Below, piece after piece: positions 48,922 to 59,300 of a DNA stretch of 64,000 nucleotides. Source of the DNA: Dysgonamonadaceae bacterium (lineage in GTDB: Bacteria > Bacteroidota > Bacteroidia > Bacteroidales > Azobacteroidaceae); NCBI GenBank assembly GCA_031289145.1, contig JAITQA010000029.1:45078-109077 (forward strand), read 5' to 3'. The position numbers and the translations under genes are program-made. Positions within the stretch are counted from its first letter, which is position 1. Every line of letters starts with the position of its first letter. The notes beneath the pieces were generated by a model. The model was not told the DNA's origin, did not search any database, and was given only the letters and a program-made list of their open reading frames with translations.

Positions 48922-50469
48922 CTAAGCCTTGGATTCCAGACTGATAATAGGTATCAACATTTCCTCCAATGAGATGCCTCCGTGCTGGAAGGTATTCATA
49001 TAGTAAGATACATAATAATTGTAGTTATTGGGGTAAGTGAAAAAATCTTCTCCCAGGGCGAAGATATATTTTGTACTGATATTGGGAGCCGGAAGACCAA
49101 CAAGTTCCGGTTCTTTTATTTCAAATACCTCTTTAGGATTATATGTAAGCGTTTTACCTAATTTGTAACGTAAGTTTGTATTGGTATTTTTATCTCCAAT
49201 CACTTTTACCGGCTGGGTAACCCTTATTGTTCCGTGGTCGGTGGTTAAGATGATTTTACATCCCTTTTCCGATATTTTACGAAACAATTCAAGCGTAGTG
49301 GAATGTTTAAACCACGACCGGGTCAACGAACGGTAAGCGGCTTCAGAGGAAGCCAGTTCCCGCACCATTTTTGATTCGGTACGGGCATGAGAAAGCATAT
49401 CGACAAAATTCAAGACAATGACGTTCAATTGGTAATTATCTAAGTTATTGAAATTTTGCAGGAGCTTTTCTCCCTGGGTTGAATCAATTAGCTTATGATA
49501 CGAAAAAGTATATTTTTTCCGGAAACGCTCAATCTGCGTTTTGATGAGGGGGGCTTCATTCAGGTTTTTGCCTTCTTCGGATTCTTCGTCTACCCATAAT
49601 TCAGGGAACATTTTCTCTATCTGTAGCGGCATTAATCCTGAAAAAATGGCATTGCGGGCATATTGTGTAGCTGTCGGCAAAATAGAATAATACAAATCTT
49701 CATTGAAAGTAAAAAATTCCGATAGCATATCCTTGACTTCCCGCCATTGATCCAACCGAAAATTATCAATCAGGATAAAGAAAACCCGTTCGTTATTGTC
49801 CAATAAAGGAAAAAGTTTCGTCTTAAAAATGTCGGGACTCATCAACGGACGTTTCTCCGGCTGGGAAATCCATGTTGTATAATTATTTTTTACAAATTTA
49901 CCGAACAAACGGTTGGCTTCTTCTTTTTGCATACGGAGCAAATCGGCCATAGCCGCAGGAGAAGCGCCTAACTCCAACTCCCAATAAACCAATTTTTTGT
50001 AGACATCTTTCCATTCCTCGGTTGTAAACGAGTCATTGATTTGCATACCTATCTTGGGAAAATCCTGCTGGTAACCGGAAGTGGTTGTCTGCGTGATGAT
50101 TTCATTCTTATGCAAGTTCTTTTTAATCGAAAGTAAAATCTGGTTCGGATTAACGGGTTTTATCAGATAATCTGCTATTTTACTCCCAATGGCCTGATTC
50201 ATAATACCCTCATCTTCACTTTTCGTGATCATCACAACGGGAACATCCGGATAGCTTTCTTTAATCAAGGATAATGTTTCCAACCCGCTCAGTCCGGGCA
50301 TGTTTTCATCCAGGAAAATCAAGTCGAAAACCTGTTCTTTACAGCAATCAATGGCATCTTGTCCACTACATACCGTAACAACATCAAAACCTTTTTCTTC
50401 CAAAAAGAGGATATGCGGTTTCAAGAGATCTATTTCATCATCCGCCCATAAAAGTTTGTCTTTCTTCAT
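48922..50469 (-). CDS. porX: PorX: response regulator with PglZ/alkaline-phosphatase-type output domain, T9SS regulator
   Basis: 515 residues. The N-terminal receiver has the phospho-acceptor D54 (IFLDENMPG), acidic pair D10-D11, Thr (VMITKS) and Lys (YLIKPVN). A helical linker (about 150-205) leads to a PglZ domain of alkaline-phosphatase fold with FILIDNFRLDQWR, the SILPTATQYARNAIFSG segment, NFVDMLSHARTESK and LTTDHGTIRV carrying putative metal ligands. This exact fusion is PorX, which with PorY and sigma factor SigP controls T9SS genes and is reported to cleave oligonucleotides. The start overlaps the porW stop in ATGA. PorY is not in the window. Confidence 0.92.
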   Translation of the reverse strand: MKKDKLLWADDEIDLLKPHILFLEEKGFDVVTVCSGQDAIDCCKEQVFDLIFLDENMPGLSGLETLSLIKESYPDVPVVMITKSEDEGIMNQAIGSKIADYLIKPVNPNQILLSIKKNLHKNEIITQTTTSGYQQDFPKIGMQINDSFTTEEWKDVYKKLVYWELELGASPAAMADLLRMQKEEANRLFGKFVKNNYTTWISQPEKRPLMSPDIFKTKLFPLLDNNERVFFILIDNFRLDQWREVKDMLSEFFTFNEDLYYSILPTATQYARNAIFSGLMPLQIEKMFPELWVDEESEEGKNLNEAPLIKTQIERFRKKYTFSYHKLIDSTQGEKLLQNFNNLDNYQLNVIVLNFVDMLSHARTESKMVRELASSEAAYRSLTRSWFKHSTTLELFRKISEKGCKIILTTDHGTIRVTQPVKVIGDKNTNTNLRYKLGKTLTYNPKEVFEIKEPELVGLPAPNISTKYIFALGEDFFTYPNNYNYYVSYYMNTFQHGGISLEEMLIPIISLESKA

Positions 50470-53400
50470 TTTTTATTTTTCTTTGCTTTTTGTTCTTCTT
50501 CCCGTGCTTTTGCCTTGGCTTTCCGCTCGGTTTCTTTGATTTTCTGTGCCTCTTTCCGCTCTCTTTCCCTCTTTTTCAAATCTTCTTTCCGCGCTTTTTC
50601 CTTAGCGGCTTGTTCGGCTTTTTTGATTTTTTGCGCCTCTTTCCGTGCGTTTTCTTTCTCTTTCACCAAACGTTCTTTCTCTGCTTGCTGTTGCTTCTTC
50701 TCTGCCGCTTTCAGTTTTACCAATTCTCTCTCTTGCTGTTCTTTGGCTTTCAGCAGTGCATTTTCTTCTTCCTGTTGCTTTTTAAGTTGGGCAGCCTGTT
50801 CCTTTTCTTGTTGTGTTGCCAACTCTTTTGCCGCTTTATCTTTTTCTTGTTGTATTTTTTTCAACTGTTTCTGTCGTTCTTTTTCCTCCTTTTCCTGTTG
50901 CTTTGCATATTCGTCAATCGCATTGGAAGATTTTTTCCGGCTGAACAATTTTTGAATTCCCCTTATCGGATCCGAAGCAATATCATTGAAAATAGTAGTG
51001 GCATTTTCCAATTTATCAGATGTAGTATTGTAAACATCATTTACTGTATCTAAAGTTTCGTCTGAACCGGCAATCGGCGCTATCACAGTTGAATCTTGTT
51101 GTATGGCCGGAATCGTATCTACCACCGTCACAGGCTCTTCAAGGGGAACAATCTGATTTTCCGTTTCCTGATTTTGAATCGTCTCTTTTATTACAGGAGG
51201 CTCGGGTTCATCCGCATTATTTTCCATTTCGCGTAATTTCTGCACTTCCATTTCTTTTTCCTGCATCAGACGCCAACCGGCAATCAGGTATTCATTCCCT
51301 TCCGAAAAATTCTCTTCGAAGAAAGTCATGTATTCGTCTAAACTCTTCCCTTTCATCAGAATATCATAATTAGCCGTCGAAATCGGCACAATTATCACAG
51401 ATTGCGCCAAGTCCCGTGCATAACCGTCGGGCTGGCGTATCATCCGGATATATTGAATTATTTCATCCTGATTATTGAAACCTTTGATACGCAACAATCC
51501 GATATCTCCGGTTTCTGTTTTTTCTAAATCAAAATCGTTCACCATGAAATTCCCGAAATTGAAACTTGCAACAGTGAATAACAACAAATTGTCGTCGATA
51601 CTTCCTTTCGGATAAATCAAAAGTAACTCGTATGGCGTATTCACCCCAGCCGAAAATACAAGGGTCGAATCAATCTTTAATGAATCGGATGTCACACCAA
51701 ATCGCATATTGAACAAACTTCCTCTTGCCAGCATATTGTCGCCGGAAGAAGCTAAGAGTAGTCCTTTTAAGAAACCTTTCATCATTTCTCCGGCCAGAAC
51801 AGCAACATCTTCAGATGGATATTTGTCTATCAGATTCTTCAATAAAACTTTGAATGTATCCACTTCATTGGTTTGAGCGAAACTTAAAGCATTGAGAAAC
51901 ATGAATTTCGGCATTAATGTCGATTGGCTGAATTTCGTATTAATTGTTTTGTAATTGTCTCGGATTGCTATGTAATTACCTTCCTGATAAGCGTTATATG
52001 CTTGCTGATACAGTGAATCCTGAACTACATTCATCATTTTCAGGTTATATTCGTAATCGGGGTCTGCCATAGCAATAGCAAGGTTGCTTTCCGGGAATAA
52101 GGCGCGAATTTTGGATTTGTATAATTCAGCCATTTCTTTGTTATCAGCCTGCCAATAAATCAGATAGGTATAGTGATAAGCTTCCATTTTTTTCTCATTT
52201 TCCGGGAAACGGGTATCCAAAGTTTCAAAAGTTTCCAAAGACAAATCGTTATCATTCAACAAGTCTTTGTAGATAACGGCCATATTGAACAAACCGTCTG
52301 CAATAATCAAATCGGAAGCGGCCAAGTCTTCCTCCGTCACAGGTATCTGTTGCAAATAGAATTGCGGGTCTTTCGGGTCAATGGATTCGTCGGCGGAGGT
52401 ATTTGTTGCGAGCAAATCATTCGTTTCATTTTCCAAACTATCGGTAGCGATTGCTGAAATTCCGGAAAGATTTTCACCCTCAGATATTTCTTCGTCAAAA
52501 TTCAACATTGGGTTGATTTTATTCCGCCTGCGCCAATCGTCTTCCAGTTTTCGCCTGCCCCACTTCTGCTGAAAGGTACTTTTACCAAGTGCGACCGCCT
52601 GCGGATTGTAGAAATAGAAAGCATTGGATTCGGTAGTAGGCGGCGTGATGGGTACAGGTTTTGTTTGTATGCTTTGCTGCTGCGCCCGTAAATCTTCCTG
52701 ACGGGCCAGATAGGCTTCTTTTTCTTCTTTTTTCTGCTCTTCTTTTTCTTTCGCTATCAAATCGGCAATGATCTTATTGACCACTACAAGCCGCTCCTCT
52801 TCCGTCATCCGGGACAAACGCTGGAGACTATCCTGCAATACAACCGCTTCATAGTGAATCACTAAGGCATCTAAAACTTCGGAACGTTTGGCAACTCTCG
52901 GATAGGCTTCATCTTCTTTTTTCAGTTGTCCTAAAGCGTCGGCATAATTAGGTTGGGCATCCAAATATTCCCTCCGGTTGAAATAAATATCACCTAACAC
53001 AACTTGGTTAAGCGCCTTATCTATTCCATTCCGTTCGCTTTTCTCTACACCCAAAGTATAACTATCTACGGCTTTTGCAGTATCCGGAACCGTCATATAG
53101 ATATTTCCCAGCGCATAATAAATCTGGTCCAAATAATTCTTATTTTTTGAACTTTTGGCCATTTTATTTAATTGTTTGCTCATCTTGCTGATATCCCCTC
53201 CCGGGTAGACTTCCGTTTGCCGGATTTTGGCATTTAACTCAATAATATAAGGTGCATTTGCACTTGAAACATTTCCAAAAGCCTTGTATGCCAAATCTTT
53301 TTGTCCGGTAATAGCATACAATTGTCCCAAAAGATATTTTTCGCGCGTTCTTTGGTAACCGTTTTTTTCCGATCGAATCGCAATTTGTAAATGCGGAATT

Positions 53401-54074
53401 GCATCGGCATATTGCTTTTGCTTAATCAGATGGTCGGAATAAACCGTTGAAAACCATTCACTTTCTTTTTTACTCAGTTTATTGGTGTTTATCTTCGAAA
53501 AGATGTCTTCTGCTTCATAATACCACTCCATTTCGGAATAGCAGCGTGCTTTCCATATTTTTGCCGGAGTGGCTATTTCCGATTGAGATTCATACAAGCG
53601 GGAGATATAGGAAAACGAACTGGCCGCTTCTAAGAAATTCCCGTTGTGAAACTGCGATTTGGCCATCATCATCCATGCATTGTGCAAAAAAGGATTGTAC
53701 TCCGTGCGACTCATAAATTCCTGGTATTTAGGGTCGCTCCGTTTCCCGGATTGTTTTTCCGGTTTGGTTTGAATGGAATGACGCTTGATGGCTTTAACCG
53801 CTTTTTCTATAGATTTATCAAAAGGACCTCCCGATTCGGTTTTGTCTTTGGGAAGGGCTGATACCGGAAACATGAGAATTGTATTTGAATAATTATCTTC
53901 ATAACTTTCCGACTGGGTTTTCATTGCTTCATTATAGGCTTCATTTCCATTGAAATAAATATTGTAACGAGTGTTGAACCCATGATACCACCTCGTACCG
54001 CTCGTATTCTTGACAGAAGTACAAGATGCAAGCAGTAGAACCGGCAAAGAGAAATAAATAAAGCGAGCCTTCAA
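50466..54074 (-). CDS. porW: PorW/SprE-type TPR lipoprotein of the type IX secretion system
   Basis: 1202 residues, start TTG at 54074 (no in-frame ATG before an upstream stop). Lipoprotein signal ends LLASC, then the characteristic TRWYHGFNTRYNIYFNGNEAY segment of PorW/SprE, TPR helices across about 110-430 and again about 570-850, a C-terminal domain and a highly charged Lys/Glu/Ala coiled-coil tail (about 1060-1202, ending AKKNKK). SprE/PorW is an essential T9SS lipoprotein. The 4-base overlap with porX makes a porW-porX operon. The Lys/Glu tail makes many false frames on the other strand. Confidence 0.88.
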   Translation of the reverse strand: MKARFIYFSLPVLLLASCTSVKNTSGTRWYHGFNTRYNIYFNGNEAYNEAMKTQSESYEDNYSNTILMFPVSALPKDKTESGGPFDKSIEKAVKAIKRHSIQTKPEKQSGKRSDPKYQEFMSRTEYNPFLHNAWMMMAKSQFHNGNFLEAASSFSYISRLYESQSEIATPAKIWKARCYSEMEWYYEAEDIFSKINTNKLSKKESEWFSTVYSDHLIKQKQYADAIPHLQIAIRSEKNGYQRTREKYLLGQLYAITGQKDLAYKAFGNVSSANAPYIIELNAKIRQTEVYPGGDISKMSKQLNKMAKSSKNKNYLDQIYYALGNIYMTVPDTAKAVDSYTLGVEKSERNGIDKALNQVVLGDIYFNRREYLDAQPNYADALGQLKKEDEAYPRVAKRSEVLDALVIHYEAVVLQDSLQRLSRMTEEERLVVVNKIIADLIAKEKEEQKKEEKEAYLARQEDLRAQQQSIQTKPVPITPPTTESNAFYFYNPQAVALGKSTFQQKWGRRKLEDDWRRRNKINPMLNFDEEISEGENLSGISAIATDSLENETNDLLATNTSADESIDPKDPQFYLQQIPVTEEDLAASDLIIADGLFNMAVIYKDLLNDNDLSLETFETLDTRFPENEKKMEAYHYTYLIYWQADNKEMAELYKSKIRALFPESNLAIAMADPDYEYNLKMMNVVQDSLYQQAYNAYQEGNYIAIRDNYKTINTKFSQSTLMPKFMFLNALSFAQTNEVDTFKVLLKNLIDKYPSEDVAVLAGEMMKGFLKGLLLASSGDNMLARGSLFNMRFGVTSDSLKIDSTLVFSAGVNTPYELLLIYPKGSIDDNLLLFTVASFNFGNFMVNDFDLEKTETGDIGLLRIKGFNNQDEIIQYIRMIRQPDGYARDLAQSVIIVPISTANYDILMKGKSLDEYMTFFEENFSEGNEYLIAGWRLMQEKEMEVQKLREMENNADEPEPPVIKETIQNQETENQIVPLEEPVTVVDTIPAIQQDSTVIAPIAGSDETLDTVNDVYNTTSDKLENATTIFNDIASDPIRGIQKLFSRKKSSNAIDEYAKQQEKEEKERQKQLKKIQQEKDKAAKELATQQEKEQAAQLKKQQEEENALLKAKEQQERELVKLKAAEKKQQQAEKERLVKEKENARKEAQKIKKAEQAAKEKARKEDLKKRERERKEAQKIKETERKAKAKAREEEQKAKKNKK

Positions 54075-54108
54075 GAATGTAAGATTTAATTATTTACCCT
54101 ATTTTAAA

Positions 54109-54141
54109 CAAATTTATCTGCATTTTATTGTCTTTTTACAA
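54109..54141 (-). promoter_or_regulatory. Possible promoter of the porW-porX operon
   Basis: Minus strand: TTG (54141-54139), 22 bases, TAAATTTG (54116-54109), about 35 bases before TTG 54074; -33 part lies in the end of the metal permease gene. The spacing is slightly long. Confidence 0.4.
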
Positions 54142-54931
54142 AGAAATATAGTGTTTTACAGAATAGGAAAAATAGTACCTGAACGAAAATGATGGCTGCT
54201 CCGGATGGAACATTCAGGTAATAGGATAGAAACAAACCGGAAATGCAACCGGCAGTTCCAATTAAAACAGCATATAAAATGATTTTTTTCAGGCGGGACG
54301 TGAATAAGTTAGCCGTCATTTGCGGAACTGTCAAAGACGACATAAGCAGCATGATTCCTATCAGCCGGATAGATGCGACGATGCTCACGGCTATGGCCAG
54401 CATCATCAGGTGCTCTATCCATCCGGTTTTTACGCCTTGTGTCTGAGCAAATTCCCGGTCAAATGCCGTATACAATATCGGTTTATAGAACAATATAAAA
54501 ATAAGGATCAGCAAGACGGCTAAAATACCGGCAAACCAAATATCTGAAAGTGTAATGGTAAGAATATTTCCAAACAGATAAGCGGAGATATTAGGCGTAT
54601 AGCCCGGCGTCATAAAAATGCAGATTACGCCCAAAGCCATTCCCAATGCCCAGAAAGCAGCTATGGCGGAATCTTCCCGCACCCCTTGCTTCTTAGACAG
54701 CCATTCCACGCCAAAAGCGGATGCTACGGCAAACAGCAATGCCGAGAGGATGGGATTCATGCCTAAGTAAAAACCTAATCCTAAACCGCCGAAAGAAGCA
54801 TGCGTAATACCGCCACTGATGAAAACCAATCGTCTCGCAACAATGTAAGAACCTACTATTCCGCAAGCTATACAAATAAAAAGGCTACCCAGCAGCGCAT
54901 GTTGGAAAAAAGTATATTGCAATAAACCCAT
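54125..54931 (-). CDS. ZnuB-type metal ABC transporter permease
   Basis: 268 residues with about eight membrane helices. Hallmarks of the ABC-3 (zinc/manganese/iron) permease family: ALLGSLFICIACGIVGSYIVARRLVFISGGITHASFGGLGLG at the start, GIWFA-like loops, and SIRLIGIMLLMSSLTVPQMTANLF in the late cytoplasmic loop. It would pair with a solute-binding protein and an ATPase to import Zn or Mn, but neither gene is in the window, which makes it an orphan locally. It is divergent from the HAD gene. Confidence 0.88.
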   Translation of the reverse strand: MGLLQYTFFQHALLGSLFICIACGIVGSYIVARRLVFISGGITHASFGGLGLGFYLGMNPILSALLFAVASAFGVEWLSKKQGVREDSAIAAFWALGMALGVICIFMTPGYTPNISAYLFGNILTITLSDIWFAGILAVLLILIFILFYKPILYTAFDREFAQTQGVKTGWIEHLMMLAIAVSIVASIRLIGIMLLMSSLTVPQMTANLFTSRLKKIILYAVLIGTAGCISGLFLSYYLNVPSGAAIIFVQVLFFLFCKTLYFFVKRQ

Positions 54932-54970
54932 ACGCCTGCAAAGTTAGGTATAATTTCGTGGATTTTGTAG

Positions 54971-54978
54971 TACTTTTG
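54971..54978 (+). promoter_or_regulatory. -7 box of the HAD phosphatase gene
   Basis: TACTTTTG, 22 bases before ATG 55000; excludes the in-frame TTG at 54991 as too close to the transcription start. No -33 TTG at proper distance. Confidence 0.5.
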
Positions 54979-54999
54979 TAGCGTATTTAATTGCATTTT

Positions 55000-55674
55000 A
55001 TGAAAAATAAGATAAAACTCGTTATTTTCGATCTCGACGGAACACTCTTGGACACCATAGCTGATTTGGCGGAAAGTACCAATCAGGCTTTGCATCAGCA
55101 TGGTTTCCCCATACATCCGGTAAACGACTATAAGTTTTTTGTAGGGAATGGTATCAATAAACTGTTTGAAAAGGCGCTTCCGGAAGGAGCAAAAACAGCA
55201 GAAAATATTCTCCGTATCCGGCAAAGTTTTCTACCCTGTTACAGTCAACACAATACAAACCACAGTGTTCCTTATTCGGGTATTCCCGAATTGTTGGTGC
55301 AATTGCAAAAACGGAATATTCTGTTGGCTGTTGCTTCCAATAAATACCAGGAAGCAAGCCTTAAACTGACGGCGCATTATTTTCCCCGAATATCCTTTGT
55401 CAAAGTATTGGGACAACGGGAAGGCATTGCTCCAAAACCTGACGCTACTATTGTACACGAAATTCTTTTGGCGGCCCATGTTCACAAGGAAGAAGCCTTA
55501 TACGTGGGTGATTCCGGTATTGATATGCAGACGGCGCATAATAGCGGCGTCATTGCCTGTGGTGTGACTTGGGGATTCCGTCCCCGCTCCGAGTTAGCGC
55601 TATATTATCCTCAATTTATCGTAGACAGACCGGAAATGATACTTGATTTAATTGACAAATCAAGCCGAGAATAA
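55000..55674 (+). CDS. HAD-superfamily phosphatase, phosphoglycolate phosphatase-like
   Basis: 224 residues from ATG 55000. HAD motifs: VIFDLDGTLLDT (motif I, nucleophile Asp), LAVASNKYQ (motif II), the Lys segment GIAPKPD, and YVGDSGIDMQTAHNSG (motif IV). The helical cap region (DLAESTNQALHQHGFP...VGNGINKLFEKALPEG) is that of Gph-type phosphoglycolate phosphatases. The substrate may be 2-phosphoglycolate from DNA repair or another small phosphate ester. Monocistronic with a hairpin after the stop. Confidence 0.85.
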   Translation: MKNKIKLVIFDLDGTLLDTIADLAESTNQALHQHGFPIHPVNDYKFFVGNGINKLFEKALPEGAKTAENILRIRQSFLPCYSQHNTNHSVPYSGIPELLVQLQKRNILLAVASNKYQEASLKLTAHYFPRISFVKVLGQREGIAPKPDATIVHEILLAAHVHKEEALYVGDSGIDMQTAHNSGVIACGVTWGFRPRSELALYYPQFIVDRPEMILDLIDKSSRE

Positions 55675-55686
55675 AGCTGTAAAGAA

Positions 55687-55717
55687 GCAATCAATTTTTT
55701 GCGGTGATTGCCTGTTT
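55687..55717 (+). terminator. Hairpin after the HAD gene
   Basis: GCAATCA (55687-55693) pairs with TGATTGC (55705-55711), followed by CTGTTTT. A second small stem AGCCT-tttttc-AGGCT lies at 55730-55745. Together they likely separate the HAD gene from the metal cluster. Confidence 0.5.
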
Positions 55718-55765
55718 TGGGACGTATTCAGCCTTTTTTCAGGCTAAAACTTTTCTCCTGTAAAT

Positions 55766-55795
55766 TTGCAATATAAAAAATAATTACTACTTTTG
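55766..55795 (+). promoter_or_regulatory. Promoter of the metal-efflux cluster
   Basis: TTG at 55766-55768 (as TTTG), 19 bases, TACTTTTG at 55788-55795: a near-perfect Bacteroidota promoter. The leader to ATG 55896 is about 95 bases. No metal-regulator operator is recognised. Confidence 0.75.
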
Positions 55796-55895
55796 TAGCG
55801 GAGTTGATGGAAGATGCCTGCATTTTTCGATTCTCCGGCAAAAAATTATGTTTACGCTTTGTACGGGCGTGAATACAAACACAAGCGGGTTCTAT

Positions 55896-56279
55896 ATGAA
55901 ACGGACAATGTCTTTCATACTACTCATGGGTTTACTGCTGACAGCGGCTCAGCCGACCATCGCTTTTCATTATTGCAAAGGCGAACTGCATTCTATGGGT
56001 TTTGTTAAAAAGGACCTGCCTAAATCATGCTGTGAAAAAAATCATTCAAACTGCTGCTCCAACAAGATTTTAAAAGTCCAAACAGACTCATTCTCCATCA
56101 ATCAAACGGATATAAACATTCAAGCGCCTGTCGATATGCATCCGTTATTTTTTGCAATCGATGATGATTTGTTTACTCCCTACAAAAACAGCCTTTTGTT
56201 ACCGCAAGGCTTTCCTCCCGGCGGCTTGGCGCGATATAGCGCAGAATTGCGCCACCTGATTTGTGTTTATCGGATTTGA
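55896..56279 (+). CDS. HYC_CC_PP-family small cysteine-rich protein of the metal-efflux cluster
   Basis: 127 residues from ATG 55896 (MKRTMSFILLMG begins the signal peptide; the ORF is open from 55848 but that would put non-signal residues in front). The name-giving residues are visible: FHYCKGEL, SCCEKNHSNCCSNK, and LPQGFPPGG near the end. The protein is exported and small; its Cys/His pairs suggest metal binding. Such genes usually precede CusA/CzcA-type pumps in Bacteroidota, as here, so copper or related metal handling is inferred. Gap of 115 bases to cusA contains a low-complexity repeat. Confidence 0.82.
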   Translation: MKRTMSFILLMGLLLTAAQPTIAFHYCKGELHSMGFVKKDLPKSCCEKNHSNCCSNKILKVQTDSFSINQTDINIQAPVDMHPLFFAIDDDLFTPYKNSLLLPQGFPPGGLARYSAELRHLICVYRI

Positions 56280-56325
56280 TTAAAGCCGGAAGAAGCGTAA
56301 AGACTTTTTCTCAGGCATTATAATT

Positions 56326-56376
56326 TCCTGTCTTTCCGTCTTTTGTCTTCTATCTTTCTGTCTTTTTATTATTTTC
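56326..56376 (-). repeat. GAAGACR-type short repeat tract upstream of cusA
   Basis: On the minus strand the tract reads as imperfect units of GAAAGACAG, GAAGACA and AAGACGG. The same unit, in the other orientation, lies in the tolC coding region at 62153-62199. Such tracts occur scattered in Bacteroidota genomes. Confidence 0.6.
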
Positions 56377-56394
56377 CATTTTATTTTAAAAAAC

Positions 56395-59300
56395 ATGCTA
56401 AACAAACTTATCAGGTATTTTCTTGATAACAGATTGATAGCAATATTACTTCTGATTATCATCATTATTTGGGGCATATCGGTTTCGCCGTTCAACTGGC
56501 ATGGCGGATTCCTGCCCCGCGATCCGGTTCCGGTCGATGCGATTCCCGATATCGGCGAGAATCAGCAGATTGTGGCAACCGAATGGATGGGACGTTCGCC
56601 CCAAGACATTCAGAACCAGATTACTTATCCGCTGACAACGTCTTTGCTCGGTATTCCGGGTGTAAAAACCATACGAAGCACTTCTATGTTCGGCATGTCG
56701 TTTATTTACATTATTTTCGACGACAATATCGAATTTTACTGGAGTCGTTCGCGCGTATTGGAAAAACTAAATTCTTTGCCGCCGGGAACTTTACCCAAAG
56801 ATGTTCAACCCGCTTTGGGACCTGACGCCACAGCGCTCGGACAAATCTATTGGTACACGCTCGAAGGGCGAAATCCCGAAACAGGCAAACCTGCCGGAGG
56901 TTGGAATCCCGACGAACTGCGTACCATTCAGGATTTTTATGTCAAATATTCCCTCTCTTCGGCGGAAGGCGTTTCGGAAGTGGCTTCCATCGGAGGATTC
57001 GTGAAAGAATATCAGGTTGAAATCAACCCCAACGCCATGCGTGCTTACGGCGTTTCGGTGATGGATGTGATGAATGCCGTGCAGAAAAGCAACCTTGACA
57101 TCGGAGCCGAAACCATTGAAATGAACCGCGCCGAATACCTCGTCAGGGGATTGGGCTATATCAAAAACATTTCCGATTTGGAAGAAGCCGTTGTCAGCGT
57201 CAGGGAAGGCGTTCCGGTACGAATAAAAGACGTGGCTTTCGTCAATTTGGGACCGGCTACCCGCCGCGGCGGATTGGATAAAGAAGGCGTGGAAGCGGTC
57301 GGCGGCGTGGTGGTGGCGCGTTACGGTTCAAATCCGATGGCTGTCATCGACAATGTGAAAGCCAAAATCGAAGAAATGAATGCAGGTCTTCCGCAAAAAA
57401 CCTTAGCCGACGGAACGGTTTCCAAAGTGACTGTTGTACCTTTTTACGACCGCACAGGATTGATACGGGAAACAATAGGCACGCTCGAAACGGCTTTGTC
57501 GCACGAAATTCTGATCTGTATCATTGTCGTTATCGTTTTGATTTTCAATCTGCGGGCATCGCTTACCATTTCAAGTATATTGCCGATTGCCGTACTCGCT
57601 ACTTTTATCATTATGCGTTACACCCATGTCGATGCGAATATTGTTGCCCTGTCGGGTATTGCAATTGCCATCGGAATCATGGTGGATGTGGGCGTAGTGG
57701 TGGTTGAAAGTATTATCCGGAATCTGGAGAAGAACCAAACGCCTCCGAAAGGCAAAGCGCTGGCGGATGTAATTTACAAAAGCGTTTCGGAAGTATCCGG
57801 AGCCTTATCGACCGGGATGCTGACCACAATTATCAGTTTCCTGCCGGTTTTCGCCATGCAGGCGCAGGAAGGAAAATTGTTCGGTCCGCTGGCTTACACC
57901 AAGACTTTCGCGTTGGTTTCGGCTTTTTTGATAGGTTTTGTTATTCTTCCGGTGGTAGCGTATTATGTGTTTTCGTGGCGTCAGCCGAAGATTTTAAGGC
58001 GCTTAAGCACCTTAAATTTAAGATACTTAAAAACCCGAACAATAATAAACATCCTCGCCCTGCTGCTCGCCGGCTATTACCTCACTTCCGCTTGGCTACC
58101 GATAGGCACGAATGCCGGATTTATCATGAACTTTGTGTTTGTTGTCCTTGTCGTTGGAATCGTTCTCGGCATGCTTTGGGCTTTGGTTATTTATTACGAG
58201 CGCATCTTGCGCTGGTGTTTGTTCAACCGACTGAAATTTATGCTGATACCACTTTCCACACTTGTTGCAGGCGTATTTATCTGGCGTGATATGGGTCAGG
58301 AATTTATGCCCGGCCTCAATGAAGGTTCTTTCCTCCTGATGCCCACCAGTATGCCGCATACGGGCATTGAGCAGAACCGGCAACTGATTGGAGTTGTCGA
58401 TAAACGCATCGGCAATATTCCGGAAGTAGAATTGACCGTCGGTAAATGGGGGCGCGTCAATTCGGCGCTCGACCCGGCGCCGGTTCAGATGTTTGAGAAT
58501 ACGATTAATTACCGTTCCGAATATATTCTGAATGAGGATGGACGGCGGCAACGCTTCAAAGTAAACGGGAAAGGAGCATTTTTGTTGATAGACGGAACGG
58601 CTTACAATCCTGCCGACGGTTTCCGGATAGTCCCTGTCGATAGCCTGATTCCCAACCGTCGCGGCGATTATTTCCGGCAATGGCGGCCGCACATCAAAAA
58701 AACCGATGATATCTGGCAGGAAATTGTGAATGTTTCCCACCTTCCCGGTTTGACTTCTTCGCCCAAACTGCAACCCATCGAAGCCCGTTTGGTAATGCTT
58801 TCGACAGGGATGCGTGCGCCGATGGGACTGAAAGTTTCCGGTCCCGACCTCGAAAGCATCCAACAAGCCGGTATCATGCTCGAAACCGCCTTGAAAGGAG
58901 TTCCTTCCATATTGCCCTCAACCGTGTTTTACGACCGCGCTGTGGGCGCTCCGTATATCGAAATCAAACTGAATCGCCGCAATATGGCGCGATACGGCAT
59001 CACAGTAGCGGATTTGCAGGAAGTCATCAGCGCCGCCGTGGGCGGCATGCCGCTGACGACTACCGTAGAAGGACGTGAACGTTTTCCGGTGCGTTTGCGC
59101 TACCCCCGCGAGTTGCGCGACGACCCCGAAGCTTTGTCGCGACTGATTATTCCGACGGCTACCGGTGCGCAAATTCCACTCGGCAATGTGGCGGAAATCG
59201 AATATACGCAAGGCGCTCAGATGATTCAAAGCGAAAATACTTTTTTGACGGGCTATGTCATTTTCGACAAAATAACAGGCAAAGCCGAAGTAGATGTAGT

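Noticed and set aside
50490..51053. Long plus-strand frame (187 codons) opposite porW
   Set aside because: Antisense of the Lys/Glu-rich coiled-coil tail of PorW; the product is an unnatural Phe/Leu-rich chain with no start signal.
56280..56394. Possible gene between HYC_CC_PP and cusA
   Set aside because: Consists of a low-complexity GAAGACR-type tract and AT-rich leader; no plausible coding frame.
58096..58866. Minus-strand frame of 256 codons
   Set aside because: Antisense of cusA, low plausibility of product.
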